Source of the DNA: Desmodus rotundus
Taxonomy: Eukaryota; Chordata; Mammalia; Chiroptera; Phyllostomidae
Direction: 5' to 3'
Assembly (NCBI RefSeq): GCF_022682495.2
Contig: NC_071390.1
Coordinates: 100,200,294-100,264,293, forward strand
DNA length: 64,000 nt
The first letter of the stretch is position 1. Every line of letters starts with the position of its first letter. The translations under genes and the position numbers were made by a program. Shown piece by piece: positions 33,445-45,030 of this stretch. The notes below the pieces were generated by a model. The model had not been told where the DNA came from and did no database searches. It saw only the letters and a list, made by a program, of their open reading frames with translations.

Positions 33445-34779
33445 CGGTAGTTCCCCCTTTATCTGAGGGGTATACATTCCAAGACCCGAAGTGGGTGCCT
33501 GAAACCTCAGATAGTACCAAAGCCTATATATGAGGTCTCTCTGGAAAAAGTCCAGCCATTGTTAGTGTAGTGAGAACAGTTTGCATGAAATCAGTGGAAT
33601 CTGGCAGCCAAGGAGAGTGGACTGGAATGTGCATGCGTGAACAACGACAACTTCACTGTACTGGTCAGTGGGCCAGTAGACGCCGTTGAGTGAGCATGTG
33701 CACTGTGTGGTCATCACATTCAAAATGACTGAGCAAGTAGAGCAACGAATCTGCATCAAATTTTGTGTTAAGCTTGAACATGCCTCCTTGGAAACTACTA
33801 GGATGACTCAGAAGGCCAGAGCTATGGGCAACTGGTGACTGGCAGCTTCATCACAACAACATGGCTGCTCATGCACCATGCCTCATGCAGAGTTTTCTGG
33901 CAAAACATCAACTCACCCAGGTGATCAGCCCCCTACAGCCCAGATTTGGTGCCCTGCAACTTCAGGCTTTTCCCAAAACTAAAATCACCTTTGAAAGGGA
34001 AGAGATTTCAGACCATCAATGAGATTCAGGAAATTAATGGGGCAGCTGATGGCAAGTAGGAAACTGTGTGAGGGCCCAAGGTGACTACTTTGAAAGGGAC
34101 TGAGGCATCATTGTCCCATGTACAATTTTTCCTGTATCTTTTATCTTCTTCAAAAAATGTCTCTATTTCTCATATTACATGGGTGGATACCTTCTGGACA
34201 GACCTCGTATACCATGTTTATTCCTATACACGCATACCTATGACAAAATTTAATTTATAAATTAGGCTCAGTAAGAGATTAACAATAGCTAATAGTAAAA
34301 CAGAACACCTAGCACAATATACTGTAATAAAAGCTATGGAAATGTGTTCTCTTTCCAAGTATATTATTAGTGTGCTATACTTCACCTTCACTCAAGGGAA
34401 GCACCTTACGGCTTCTCTTTGGCATGAGAATCGCGCATCACTAGTCTCACACTCTGGAGCCATTGTGAGTAAAATAAGCGTTACTGGAACACATCACTGT
34501 GATTCTGCGACAGTCAATCCGGTAACTAAGACAGCTACTGAGTGACCAAATGGCAGGGAACACATACAGCGCAGATACGCCGGACCACGGTATGACTCAC
34601 GTGCCCGGGCAGGACAGATGAGATGGCGTGAGCTTCCATCACACCAGTCAGGATGGCAGGCAATTTAAAACCTGTGAACTGTTTATTACTGAAATTTTAC
34701 CTTTACTATTTTCGGGCCAGAGGGGCAGCAAGGTAACCGAAAGGGCGGAAAGGAAACTGCAGTTACGGGGGGCCTACTC
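33445..34779 (+). mobile_element. Tigger-type (pogo/Tc1) element, split by a mariner
   Basis: The left part GGTAGTTCCCCCTTTATCTG, CATTCCAAGACCCGAAGTGG and GTGCCTGAAACCTCAGATAG runs to 33530. The right part resumes after the mariner with CCATGTTTATTCCTATACAC, AAATTAGGCTCAGTAAGAG and a later CCGGACCACGGT. The right limit, near ACGGGGGGCCTACTC, is uncertain. No transposase frame. Confidence 0.65.
33531..34207 (+). mobile_element. Mariner element, 677 bp, transposase destroyed
   Basis: Terminal inverted repeats are TGAGGTCTCTCTGGAAAAAG then TCCAGCCAT at the left and, read inward from the right, CGAGGTCTGTCCAGAAGGTA then TCCACCCATG. It is flanked by TA (33529-33530 and 34208-34209). A start MTEQVEQRICIKF at 33727 corresponds to the N terminus of a mariner transposase. 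Later words such as PHPPYSP-like and SRKLCEGPR are scattered through shifted frames, so several hundred bases are deleted. Same family as 9812-10256. It is inserted within a Tigger element and is therefore younger than it. Confidence 0.85.
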
Positions 34780-35073
34780 CCTCTCAGTTAGACTCTCTGT
34801 GGGTGGCCCCACACAACTGTAACCACAAAAGGACAAAACTGTGTTTGGAACTTTTTCACTTTCCCCAATATTTAATCTATATTTTTAATTTCAATAAACT
34901 TTTCTGGTAATATGATTCAAGGTTTACCATATTTTTCTGAAAATTCATTGTTTAAAAGCTTCTAAGGCATCTCTTTGGTGGAAATAGTCTATTCACACCT
35001 CTTAGCACACCACTTTTATAACTGCATGTTTTTGACAGTGAAATCGTAGTGTGTGCGTGTATATGTAAGTGTA

Positions 35074-35203
35074 CACAGAGTGGGGCAAAAGTAGGTTTAC
35101 CGTTGTCAGTTCATGAAACAGTTTATTCTTGTATTATTAGTCATTAATTACTGCATTATTTTCCATACAAACAACTGTAAGCCTGATTTTGCCCCACCCT
35201 GTG
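35074..35203. mobile_element. 130-bp mariner-type MITE
   Basis: The inverted ends CACAGAGTGGGGCAAAAGTA then GGTTTAC and, from the right, CACAGGGTGGGGCAAAATCA then GGCTTACAG are flanked by TA (35072-35073 and 35204-35205). There is no coding capacity. It is a different family from the mariner at 33531. Confidence 0.88.
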
Positions 35204-36149
35204 TATATATAATATATACACAGGCACGCACACGTTTTAAGGTCAAAACAAAACATGCCTTGATTCAGAACTATTTGTAGGTGCTGGCAAACCCTGATTT
35301 TGTATAAGGGTAAAAAATGTTGTGGTTCATTGCAAATGTGTCTCATGGTGTGGTTCAGAAGTACACTGGAACCTAGGCCATATTTCAGATGTTCAGAAAA
35401 ACAATGGTCTAGAATTGCTCCACCCTCGAATTCCACGCCCAGGCCATAGGGAACACTTAGCTCTTTCACTCTTGCCTGCTACAGTTACGTAAGCCTTTTC
35501 TCTTCATTGACTCAGGATTTTCCTGCATTTTAGCTACAGTTCATCACTCAGAGAAGCTGCTATCATCTAAAATTGTACATTTTTCCAGAATTATTTATGT
35601 CATTAACTGAGAAGCCAACAAATTCCTCTGATAATAGTCTTTTCTTTATCTAGACAAATTTCATTTACCTCAAAGAAATTAAATGACACACTGATGTCCC
35701 TTTTAGAAACAGGAGAATGTTTTAATTTTTAATAAGGTTTCTCTTGCCGTTTTGTCCCCATTATAAAATGGCCCACAAGAAAAGAAGACCCAGGGTCAAG
35801 GTCAGGTCAAGATCATTCCTGAGCAGAGTCAACTGTCAACTATCATGGAAAAAAAGAATAAGAGCCCTTAGATTAAAGGTTATTATGGCCAATTTTCAAT
35901 TTGTACCTATCAGTAGAGGTGACACTGATAAAACATAAATAAAAATAATTATTGGTTCTATTTGCTGAACATGAATTATAATCCGTACTAAAGAAGCAGG
36001 TATACTAAATAAGTGGATGTAATTATACTAAACAGCATCAATCAAAAAAACCCAACTCACATGTACAAGTACCTACTAAGGCATAAAAATAACAAGGTAC
36101 TACAGATCATGGGAAGAAGTACAGATTTTGAACCCGGAGGGAATGTCCA

Positions 36150-36475
36150 TGGCCAATCATTCTAGAGATGAAGAAACAGGGCCAGAGAGCACACAGGACT
36201 CTCAAGCTGCATGGCAAGGATGGGCTAAAGCCCATGATTTCTCCTCCTTTCCCCTCCTTTTTTTAAATTTATTGATTTTAGAGAAAGAGGAGGGGAAGGG
36301 AGAGAGACAGAGAGAAACATCGATTTGTTGTTCCACTTATGCATTTATTGGTTGCTTCTTATATGTGCCCTGACCGGGGATCGAACCCACAACATTGGCA
36401 TATGGGGACAAGGCTCTTACCAACTAAGCTACCCAGGCAGAGCAATTAAAACCCCTGATTTCTGATTCTAAAGCC
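36150..36475 (+). mobile_element. MIR remnant split by a Ves SINE
   Basis: AGATGAAGAAACAGGGCCAG then AGAGCACACAGGACTCTCAA and GGATGGGCTAAAGCCCATG is a diverged MIR core. It continues after the SINE with CTGATTTCTGATTCTAAAGC. Confidence 0.6.
36243..36447 (-). mobile_element. Ves SINE inserted into a MIR
   Basis: Reversed copy: tail-side TTTTAAATTTATTGATTTTA, then ACATCGATTTGTTGTTCCAC, the reversed B box GGGGATCGAACCCACAACAT and reversed head CTAAGCTACCCAGGCAGAGC. The flanking duplication AAAGCCCATGATTTCT (36227-36242) and AAAACCCCTGATTTCT (36448-36463) differs at two of 16 bases. Confidence 0.92.
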
Positions 36476-36669
36476 TCACCTTGCCACTCTAAATTATGGA
36501 GTACAGTGCCTACTGGTATCATCTACAGACAGAAATACAACTTGGTCAGTCAAAGGGAGATGAATCCATTCTCAATGCTACCAATAATTTGTACTAAAAG
36601 CTTGTTAGTTTGTGGCTCCTCCTAAGATCGCTGAAGAAAGAAGTTTCACTCTTCGTGTTCAGGAGCACC

Positions 36670-36870
36670 AGCTGTGGGGTCACTGTGCTTGGGTTCAGCT
36701 GCTGGGCTGCCACTTACCGGCTCTGTGACCTTTTACACTTATTTGACCTTTGTATGCCTCCCTACTGATCTATATAACGGGGATCATATCAGCACCTACC
36801 TCATAAGACTGTTAGAGGAAATAATTAAATGATATCTGTAAAATAATTAGGAGAGTGCCTGTCACACAGT
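36670..36870 (-). mobile_element. MIR SINE remnant
   Basis: CTGCCACTTACCGGCTCTGT then GACCTTTTACACTTATTTGA, CTACCTCATAAGACTGTTAG and GAGAGTGCCTGTCACACAGT follow the antisense MIR along most of its length. Confidence 0.8.
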
Positions 36871-37251
36871 GATTGTAAGAACATCGAACTCTTTCTCACT
36901 GCACAGGCGCTGTGGGCTTTAGCAGAGTAATAATCATCACTAAGTCCATGGACACTTCTGTATGCTCAGTAAGATACAACAGATACAACAGACATAGAAA
37001 TGTCAACACTGCCCTTAAATACTTCACAACAACACTCCTGAAATCATGAACCATGTGACCAGATTCAATTTTTATTTCTAACTTCTGCAGTATGAAGAAA
37101 TTAGGTTCCCTGATTTGTCTTTCTCTTAAATGGGTGCAACAAAACTTGTTGTCAGCAAAGTTGTTTTAAAATGTGCCAATACGTTAAAGCCCTGGAAGCA
37201 GTTTAAAACACAAGGTATCTCACAGATTGGTGCAGCGAATGTAAAACTTAC

Positions 37252-37481
37252 TGATCAGAGTCATAGTAGTCCATACGCTTCTTTTTTTTGTTGTACGCTG
37301 CGACGCGAAAGGGAACTATTTCCAGGGTGATTAGGCCGGGGGCCATGGTCAGCACCTTGGCGCCGTGAGTTGGCTCATACAGATCCTTCCCTGTGTCTGG
37401 GTGGGGCATGCCAGCGGGATCCCGCCCAACAATGTAAAAGTTGGCTCCCGCAACCATGCGTGCTCTGCAATGCCACTGGAC
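37252..37481 (-). CDS. PAPSS1: PAPSS1 penultimate coding exon (exon 11 by human numbering)
   Basis: This 230-nt exon encodes 76 complete codons plus two bases of a split His codon, within the ATP-sulfurylase domain. It begins [20 protein letters not shown] after an acceptor reading TTTTATTCCAG. It ends ...MDYYDSD plus CA before a good donor, GTAAGT (37251-37246). Joining to the next exon gives DHHEDFEF, which fits the family. The GRDPAG motif, at about residues 521-526 of the 624-residue protein, belongs to the nucleotide-binding active site of ATP sulfurylases. The segments [13 protein letters not shown] and [20 protein letters not shown] separate it from PAPSS2, which I recall as having GLTSVEIIPF and NKVKKAM here. 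No damage is visible. An open frame continues past the donor into the intron by chance, adding Q and a stop. Confidence 0.97.
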
Positions 37482-37904
37482 CTGGAATAAAAGTTTTCAT
37501 ATCAGATAACTGTGCTTTTATGACAGTCCTTAGAAGTAGTAAGTGAATAATAAATGCATATACTTCCTGTACAATCCATTTCTATCAGGATGAAATCTCA
37601 ACGAATTTAAATGAACAACTTGGGAAGCCAGAAACAGAATTGGCCACCCCTCCCCCTCAAAAAAATATCTAAAAGTATAAATGTATACAAGTGTCTGCAC
37701 ATGTTTATATTTTTTACTTATAGGAAATATGTGAGCACATATGTGTCTACATGTATGATTCTACACAACTACTAGATATCATTTATATATGGTTCAAAAT
37801 CTAGTCCACAAAGTTAGAAGTCAGGTTGACCCTTTGAGGGAAGCAACTGGAGGGGGCTTCTGGGAACTGGTAATAGTAATGTTCTGATGTTCTTTTGTAG
37901 CTTT

Positions 37905-38180
37905 TTGACAGGTAAATTGACAAATAAAATTATGTACATTAAAGGCCACAACATGATGACTTGGTAAGTGTATGCACCATGAAGTTTTTACCACAAACTA
38001 ATGAACATATCCATTACCTCCCATAGTTAACCTCTCTGGGGGTGGTGAGGACACAAGATCTACTCTCTCAGCGAATTTCAAGTACACAACACAGTGTTAT
38101 TAACTCTAGTCACCTGACTGCACATTAAATCCTCAGAATTTATTCATTTTTAACCGAAAGTTGGTACCATTTGACCAGTT
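37905..38180 (+). mobile_element. Old L1 3' UTR
   Basis: CAGGTAAATTGACAAATAAA, CCACAACATGATGACTTGGT, CTCAGCGAATTTCAAGTACA and CAGTGTTATTAACTCTAGTC are typical ancient L1 3' UTR segments. Confidence 0.7.
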
Positions 38181-38589
38181 CTGGAAGTAAGAGCTAGTAC
38201 CTAACGCACTTTGAGGTCAGTTCTAGGAGTCCCTGGTCATGTTCTGCGCCCTGACGCAGAGGCCGGGGCTGACAACCAGACTGCGCTCACTGTGAAAATT
38301 CAGCACGCTGTGCGTACACTGTGACTTACGTGCTTTTTCTGTGTTAGAAAAACCACTGAATGAAAATGACTGAAATTATTTTGAGACTTATATAAACTGG
38401 TACTGAGGAAATGTAGCTCAGTGATTACGACCCAAGATATTAGGTAAGAACTAAACTAGGCATTTGCCTGCAACGAAAAGTACCTCTGAAGCTTAAACTT
38501 TCACATTAAGACATCGTTTAAAAACAAAAATTAGCCCAACATCGATAATTTAGAAGTTAAAGTAACTGTAAGAGATCATCATTCTCATT

Positions 38590-38675
38590 AAAATTTGAAG
38601 TAAAACCCAAAGTTTAAGCGACTTGGCCAATAAAGCACAGAGCAAACCCAGGCCTAGAAATCTGTTTTTAGCTCC
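38590..38675 (+). mobile_element. MIR fragment
   Basis: AAGCGACTTGGCCAATAAAG then CACAGAGCAAACCCAGGCC is a MIR core fragment. Confidence 0.55.
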
Positions 38676-40424
38676 CTTTCTGTGTAAAGTTCCATTATTC
38701 AGTGATTTTTACAAAACCATTTCTGTCCCACATGGAAATAAGGCCTACCTACATAATGAACACTGCGCATCATTTTCATCTTATCTCTCTTGACAGTTTC
38801 TCTCGTAACAGGTGCTTGTGTATTTAACGACACGCTTGGAAAGCGCAATAGCACGGGGGCAACCCCCTCCCCGACACCTGAGCCGGTCACCCCAGGAGTC
38901 TGTTTCTCAGTTTTCCCCTGATATTTACCTCTTTGTTCCCAAATGACATCCATACACTGCTGTGTCTTGGCTGTTTAATGTTAGATATTATAAAATGTAC
39001 ACATTATGTCCACATTATTTTTCCTACTATAAAAGATGAGGCTTTGGCTTTTATGCCGCTCTCATTCTTTATCCCATTTACCCAATAAATACAGTGATAT
39101 CTGTATTTTTGGTGAAATCAACATTCACCTGTAAAAATAGATGTTTTAAGTAAACTAACATAGGAAACATGTGAGGTCGTAGAACAGTACCTGGTTGTTG
39201 GGGGAAAGCCCCAAAAGTCTAAATTCAGGAGTGATTCCAACAAACTGACACGTAGCCTTATTCAAATTTCTAAGAGCTTTAGCAGAAGAAACTTACATAT
39301 GTGGGCAAAGCAGCTGCTCCCAGTGGTAGCTGGCTCGGGAAAATCCACAGTCCTCCCAGGACAGGGTCCCTTTTTATAGGGGGTTAGAGTAAAACCATAT
39401 GGTGGGTAGTCACAAACACCACCGGAAAGAACAATGCATTCCTCAGCTAACATAACATCAGGCAGTATCCACACCCTATACATTCATTAACCTCCTTCCT
39501 GGGGGCATGGCATTTATCTTTGGGAGGCATTCCAGTCTTCTGGGTGGTCAGTTAAGCCTGAGGCTACAGAAAATTAAACAGAAAGCCCAACATTTCCCAG
39601 CTGCGTGTGCTGCTTCTGCATCTCAGTGAGTTCACTATACTGGTACAAAGCAAAATGTTAGCTGTTATTATCTTTACTTTATTCTCCTCCTTGTACAACC
39701 GTTTGTTTTTCCTAGAGTTAATAATTGTCTTGATATTTTTCACTCACTCAGTTTTCCATATACTTCTGTGCCTGTGTACCTTGTACTATCCTTCTTCCTG
39801 AACACATAGTTTAATACAATTCCCAGCCTCCCTTGCAGTGTGGCCAGGTAGCTGAGTTCCACCCAAAGGAATGAGAGCCCAAGTGATGTGTGCCACTTCC
39901 AACTGGAACACTAAAAAGCTTCCTGAGTACTACCTTAATTCTCGTCTCCCCAGCTGAACAGAGAAGACCCGAAGGTCCTATAACTACATCTTTTTCTGCT
40001 ACAGCATTAATTCTGCATGCATTGAGCTGCAATAGGTCGGTCTGAAAAAATGGCAGAGCATGACGCTAAAAGGCCTTTGTTCCCCACATGTGCCGCTTCT
40101 TTCCCTGCCCACCCTCAGACCCAGCTCCACAGGAAAGTTGTGCTCACTCCCCTCTGCCCTTTCACAGTTGTCACACAAAGCCCTTTGCTAGCTCAGACTC
40201 AGAATTTTTATCAAGAGGTCAGAATTTTATCATCAATTAACCACTTTACAACGCTACTTCAATGAAAAATCTTTTCTGCCTCGTGCAAATTACTGGCTGC
40301 TTACACAGCATTAAACTCAAAAGGCAGTTCTCTGAATTTAGGTGAAGTTACTTTGCTCATTAAGTATGTATGCCTAGACATTTAAATCATTAAGTGGGAA
40401 TACATGGCTTAATTTTAATATTTA

Positions 40425-40550
40425 AGGAAGCTCAGACCATTTACTCCAACCACCTCCACCCTCTTAAAACAAGAGAGGAAACTAAGGCTGAGAAAAATTA
40501 GCAACACATGGGGTTACAAAGCACGTGGTGGGTGGCAGTGGTCAGTTCTA
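40425..40550 (+). mobile_element. MIR fragment
   Basis: CAAGAGAGGAAACTAAGGCT then GAGAAAAATTAGCAACACAT and a later CACGTGGTGGGTGGCAG fit the MIR core. Confidence 0.55.
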
Positions 40551-40849
40551 ATTGTCTTGTAAAATTACCAGTCAATTAAGTTGGTCTTAGACTTCTAGAG
40601 GTTACATAAGTAAATTAAAGGTAAACACACCAAATAAGCAGTGAACATTCTCCTGCAGGTGACCTGAAGTGTTTTAATTTACATTTTAGTGAATAGTTTC
40701 CTTATGAGAATACTTTTAAAACTGTAACGAAAGCGAATAAACAAAACACATGTAACTCTTCCGAGAATACCTGGTGTGAGTTAACTTCCACCCTGTTGAA
40801 AAGGTAATATGCTTTAATCAAGAGAATGCAAGTCAGTCCAGAGCCATTG

Positions 40850-41050
40850 CTGTGTCTGGTTAAGCACACAGGCTTTAGATCAGGCTGCCCTAGATTTGCA
40901 TCCCAGCTTTGCCCCTCACTAACTGAGTACCCTTAGGCAAAAATGAGGATAATACTTAACACACTAGGATGGATGGGAGATTTGAAAGCATGAAGGATAG
41001 CACCTGGCCCTCAACAAAGACAAACATTGCTCCAGTTACTGTTATTCTGT
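40850..41050 (-). mobile_element. MIR SINE remnant
   Basis: AAGCACACAGGCTTTAGATC, GATTTGCATCCCAGCTTTGC and CTAACTGAGTACCCTTAGGC match the antisense MIR, then continue to GGATAGCACCTGGCCCTCAA. Confidence 0.7.
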
Positions 41051-41679
41051 AAAACATTCCCTGGCAATCCCAGTTGAATTGGTCCCTAACTAGAGTTTCT
41101 AAAAAAATCTATTTGCTCCATGAAAATGACGACGCACTGCTTGGAAGATGGTCCCTAAAAACCAGTAAGAGCTGCCTGTTCATCTCTCCAGCAGACTAAG
41201 GTCAAGATGTGTTATTTATCTCTTTGTGCCCAGCGGCTTGCAAGATGTCTGGAACACTGAATGTACGCTGAACAAGTACAAGGTGATGTCTGAAGGTTTT
41301 CTGTAAAGCCTTCCAAGAATCAGTAAATGACCGAGCTAACTACAAATGACTTAGTTTCTACTTTACTTGCATTTGTGTGCCAAATAAAGTTTTGCCACTT
41401 TTTGTCCTGATTATAAAAGCAATTCAATTCATATTTGGCAAACACTGAGGATGCCTACACACAACTGACATCTCTTTGCCCTGATCTCCCCATTCCATGA
41501 GGACGCAAAGGGCCGGCCCACCCTCCCCCCACCCCGCTTCCCCATCCTCCTCACCACACAGGGTGCAAATGATGGGCCCTCGCAGGAAGTCTGCTGAAGG
41601 TTTTCTGAAAAGCTTTTCTTCCCTAATAAAATTCTCAAATCCCATTTATCTGAAATGTCTTAACTTCACCTTTATTTTG

Positions 41680-44040
41680 GCTAGAAAACAGAATTCTAGA
41701 TTCCCAGGGTTATTTTTTAATTTTTTGCTTGTTTTTCTTCACGATGTTAATCCATTGCTTCCAGTTCCCATTGCTCCTGAGAAGTCAGGCATCATTTCCA
41801 TTATCTCCTGAATGTTCCCTCTTCATCTCTCTCTCCACCACTCTGCTTTCAAGGTTCCTCTTTATATCATGCATTTTCAGCAGACTGACTACTATGTGCT
41901 TAAGTATGGTTTTCTTTGAATTTATTTTTCTAAGATTGTAGGCTTCCTGAATTTTTAGGGTAATGTTTTTCACCAGTTTCAGAAAACCTTCAACCACCAT
42001 TTTCTCAAAACCTTTTTCTGCCTCATCGTCTCTCTCCTTTCATTATTCCAATTAGACATGTGTCAGGTGGCCTGATATTGTCTACAGTCACCGAGGCTCT
42101 GCTTTTTCCCCATCGATTTTCTTTCTTTTTTTTCCAAATAATTTCTATTAACCTAACTTCTAGCTCACTGACCTTTTCTTCCACCAACCAAAAGGTGGAA
42201 AACTTCCAACTTTTCTTAGTCCAATTTTAAGTCCATCCAATCAATGTTTTCATTTCAGGTACTATACTTTTTTAGTCCTTGACTTTCCACTTGATTTTTC
42301 CTAATTTCCATTTTTTTCTGAGATTCCCCATCCATAGACCATATTTTCCTTTAAAAAGCTTTAAATGCTTTTATTTGCTAATTCTAACACTGGCATCAGC
42401 TCAAGGTATATTTCTAGTGACAGCTTTTATTCTGCATTATAAATCACATTTTCCTGTTTCTTCACATTTCCAGTCATCTGCACTGTAGGCTGGAGTTGTG
42501 GGTGACCGCTTTATAGAGTCTGAAGTGTGTTTCTTCCTTCAGAGTGTTGAGCTTCATTCTAGCAGACAGGTAACGACTGGCACCTCTTCCCATCTTTAGG
42601 AGGCGTGGCGGTAAACCTTGTTGGGCAGGCCCAGTCTAGCTTTTTATGCCAACTATCAATCTATTGCCTCTCAATGCCAAATTTACCCTTCAGTACTTGA
42701 CATAATGGATTGGACTCCTAAAGTATTTCTGTTTCAACAGCAAGAACAATGTTACGCTTTATCAGTAGAGGACATCATAGGGACGTTGGAGGAGGAAGGG
42801 GGTGTCAGTGGTGCCTGTGTTCGGGATTAGGTGGTGGCATTCTGGTCCAAGAGCACGCCCAAAGCGCACAACCCTTCACAACCTCAGAGCCCTAGCCTGA
42901 ACCCAGAGACCACCTTGCAGCAGCCATCCAAATGCAGAGTCTGGTGCACCTGAGCCCCCCACCAGCGGGGGCTCCCTGACTCCTTTCTGTTGCCCACCCG
43001 CAGGGCTCAGCCTGGGCTCACTTGTGCCCAGAGGACTGTTTCCTACACCCGCACTGTGTGCCTCTGTGGCAGCAAGAGAGGGCTCCCAGATGCCCTGAGC
43101 CATTCTGGGCACCAGTCTGCCCTCCTCAGTTAGCCTGTGCACCAGAGGGCTGTTTTCTGCTTCCTGGCTTCTGTGAACCAGTGGTGGTCCAGGCAATCCA
43201 CTGAATTTCTCCACCTTCCCCTGGGATAAAACCATGCCTTTTTCAAGGAGGTCTGGAGCCCACCCTCAGGGAGTGATCCCTTTTACAAGTTTGTCCTTCC
43301 TTTGGTAATCTCCCTCGACCCTAGGATACCCATTAGAGTTCACTTTACATTTTTACAGTTACTCCCCTATTGAAGTTTAGAAACTCTTCAAATTGCCCCT
43401 ATTAAAATTCTGTGTGATTTTAATAGGGGCAATTTACAAATTGGGCCCAGACAAATCCACTGTCTAGGGTAAAGGGAGGTCTTTACTCTCAAGCCATGTT
43501 TTTCTGGTGCCTCAGCTCAATGCCTGGGATGTTAACAAGGTCTCTCCACTTGAGTTGGGCTGGAATGTCATCTTCCAACACTATGTAACCCAACCTCTAG
43601 CATCTCATTCCAGCCCCTCTCCATCAGTCCTTGCAGAGTGCTGTCCTGCACAAATGCAGTCCCAGGAGCCATGGGGGAACATCCTCACGGCCTTCTGGCG
43701 CTCAGCTCTGTGCTGCCCCCTCCTCTCAGGTAAGTACTCTGCAGGTCCCAGTGCTCCTGCAGCCCCCAAATCCAGTCTCTGCTTCCCCAGCTCAACAGGA
43801 CCACCACGTTCCACCCAGATTCTCACAGTCTGTGCTGTGGTCAGGAAATTACTCCCAGGCACACAACCAGGGTAAACACGGGGTTCACTGTGAGTGCTTC
43901 CCACCTCTCGGGATTCCATTCCTCTGTGCTGCCTGTTTTCCAATGCTCCAAACAGGTGTTTCACATACTTAATCAATTTTATAGTTGTTTTCAGCAAGAG
44001 GGCAAGTCCCGTATCCATTACTCCATCATGGCCAGAAGTG
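41680..44040 (-). mobile_element. Ancient L1/HAL1: 5' UTR plus ORF1 remnant, antisense
   Basis: On the minus strand the 5' end lies at the CATGATGGAGTAATGGATAC block (44030). A GC-rich 5' UTR of about 1.4 kb follows, then an ORF1 remnant from about 42600 to 41700. The ORF1 part is recognised from antisense words such as GGTGGCCTGATATTGTCTAC, CTAATTCTAACACTGGCATC and CACATTTTCCTGTTTCTTCA, which reverse into the coiled-coil and RRM-like region of ORF1. No ORF2 sequence adjoins, and the 2.4-kb length fits an old HAL1. I cannot exclude an L1 truncated at its 3' side. Much older than the copy at 16559. Open frames at 42876-44018 are accidental. Confidence 0.6.
43390..43435. repeat. Perfect 19-bp inverted repeat with 8-nt loop
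   Basis: The left arm AAATTGCCCCTATTAAAAT (43390-43408) and right arm ATTTTAATAGGGGCAATTT (43417-43435) pair without mismatch around the loop TCTGTGTG. It lies in the GC-richer part of the antisense L1/HAL1. The stem is too short for a usual pre-miRNA. Confidence 0.95.
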
Positions 44041-44549
44041 AAAGTCTACATATATTTTGAAAGTGAAAGGAAAAGCATTTCTGTAGACAAACCAGGCATG
44101 GATTATGAGAGAAAATGATGATTCCAAGGTTTCAGAAGGAACTGTGATTAACTGAGAGGGGGAAGCTAACGATAAAGCAGATGTGGAGGGGTAAACGGCG
44201 GCAATTAACATGTTAGACATGTTAAATTTGAGCTACATGTTAGACACTCAAGGTGGTTGGATATATGGGTTTGGAGTTCAAAAAAGATGTAAATTACAGA
44301 TAGATGTCTGAGCATCATCAGCATCGAGGTATCTAAAGCAGGGAACTCAGTGAGACCACCACACGGAGTTGTATGGGTAGAGAGGAAAGGAAAAGTGGGG
44401 ACTGAGATATAAAGAAATGAAGAGATCTGATTATTTCTTTAAGAAGAGAAAGATGAGCCAAAAACTATGCAATTTTAAGACTTCAGTTATCCAATCACTT
44501 CCCAAAAAAGTTATCCCAGTTGAACTACTTGTGGATCATTTGGCTCTTT

Positions 44550-45030
44550 TATATATCACTGAGAGTGTGAGAATGTAAACTGGTATAACCACTTGGGAAA
44601 ATAAGTTGCACTACCATTTCAGGTTGGATATCTGCATTTCACTGGACCCAGAAATTCCACTTCTAGGAGAAACTCTTGCACATACGCATGAGACACGCAC
44701 CAAAAAATTACAGTCGTAGCACCATTCACAAGAGCAAAAAATAATATAAAACAAAAACATGAACATTGCGAATGGGAAAAAACATAAACTATGGTACACT
44801 CTACTAATGAACTACGTCATACATGTGAAATGAGTGAACCACAGTGACACACACAATGACATGGAAGAATTTTAGTAACATAAGGGCACCCATACGTGCA
44901 GTAACATAGCAATAGAAAAACAAGTCTCCAAAGACTGTGTGAAGTATTAGACCCTTTTAATAAAGTTGGTAAATAAGGCTAATATCACATGAGGATATGT
45001 ACATGAGATGCAAATGTGCATGTATGTGTG
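44550..45030 (+). mobile_element. L1 ORF2 3'-end remnant
   Basis: AATGTAAACTGGTATAACCA then CTTGGGAAAATAAGTTGCAC, GACCCAGAAATTCCACTTCT and ACATGGAAGAATTTTAGTAA form the standard run near the end of L1 ORF2, diverged and out of frame. A second small piece of this type is at 45290-45350. Confidence 0.75.

Larger units (their letters stand above)
24787..37251 (-). other. PAPSS1 intron 11
   Basis: A 12,465-bp intron with GTAAGT donor and pyrimidine-rich CAG acceptor. Identified contents, listed separately, are L1 3' fragments (25890-26345, 30545-30915), a hAT element (31715-31905), a Tigger with a nested mariner (33445-34779), a mariner MITE (35074-35203), a Ves SINE inside a MIR (36243-36447) and another MIR. 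The stretch 26460-26640 is richer in G+C and CpG than its surroundings and 27990-28500 is strongly purine-rich on the plus strand. I recognise neither. I see nothing in the remainder of 26650-30540, in 31000-31700 or in 31960-33440. Confidence 0.9.

Noticed and set aside
43390..43435. microRNA precursor
   Set aside because: The stem is only 19 bp with an 8-nt loop and does not extend into flanking pairing, so it is too short for normal Drosha processing.
42876..44018. Overlapping open frames of 100-137 codons on both strands
   Set aside because: They overlap each other in opposite strands within the GC-rich 5' UTR of an old antisense L1/HAL1 and show no protein family features.
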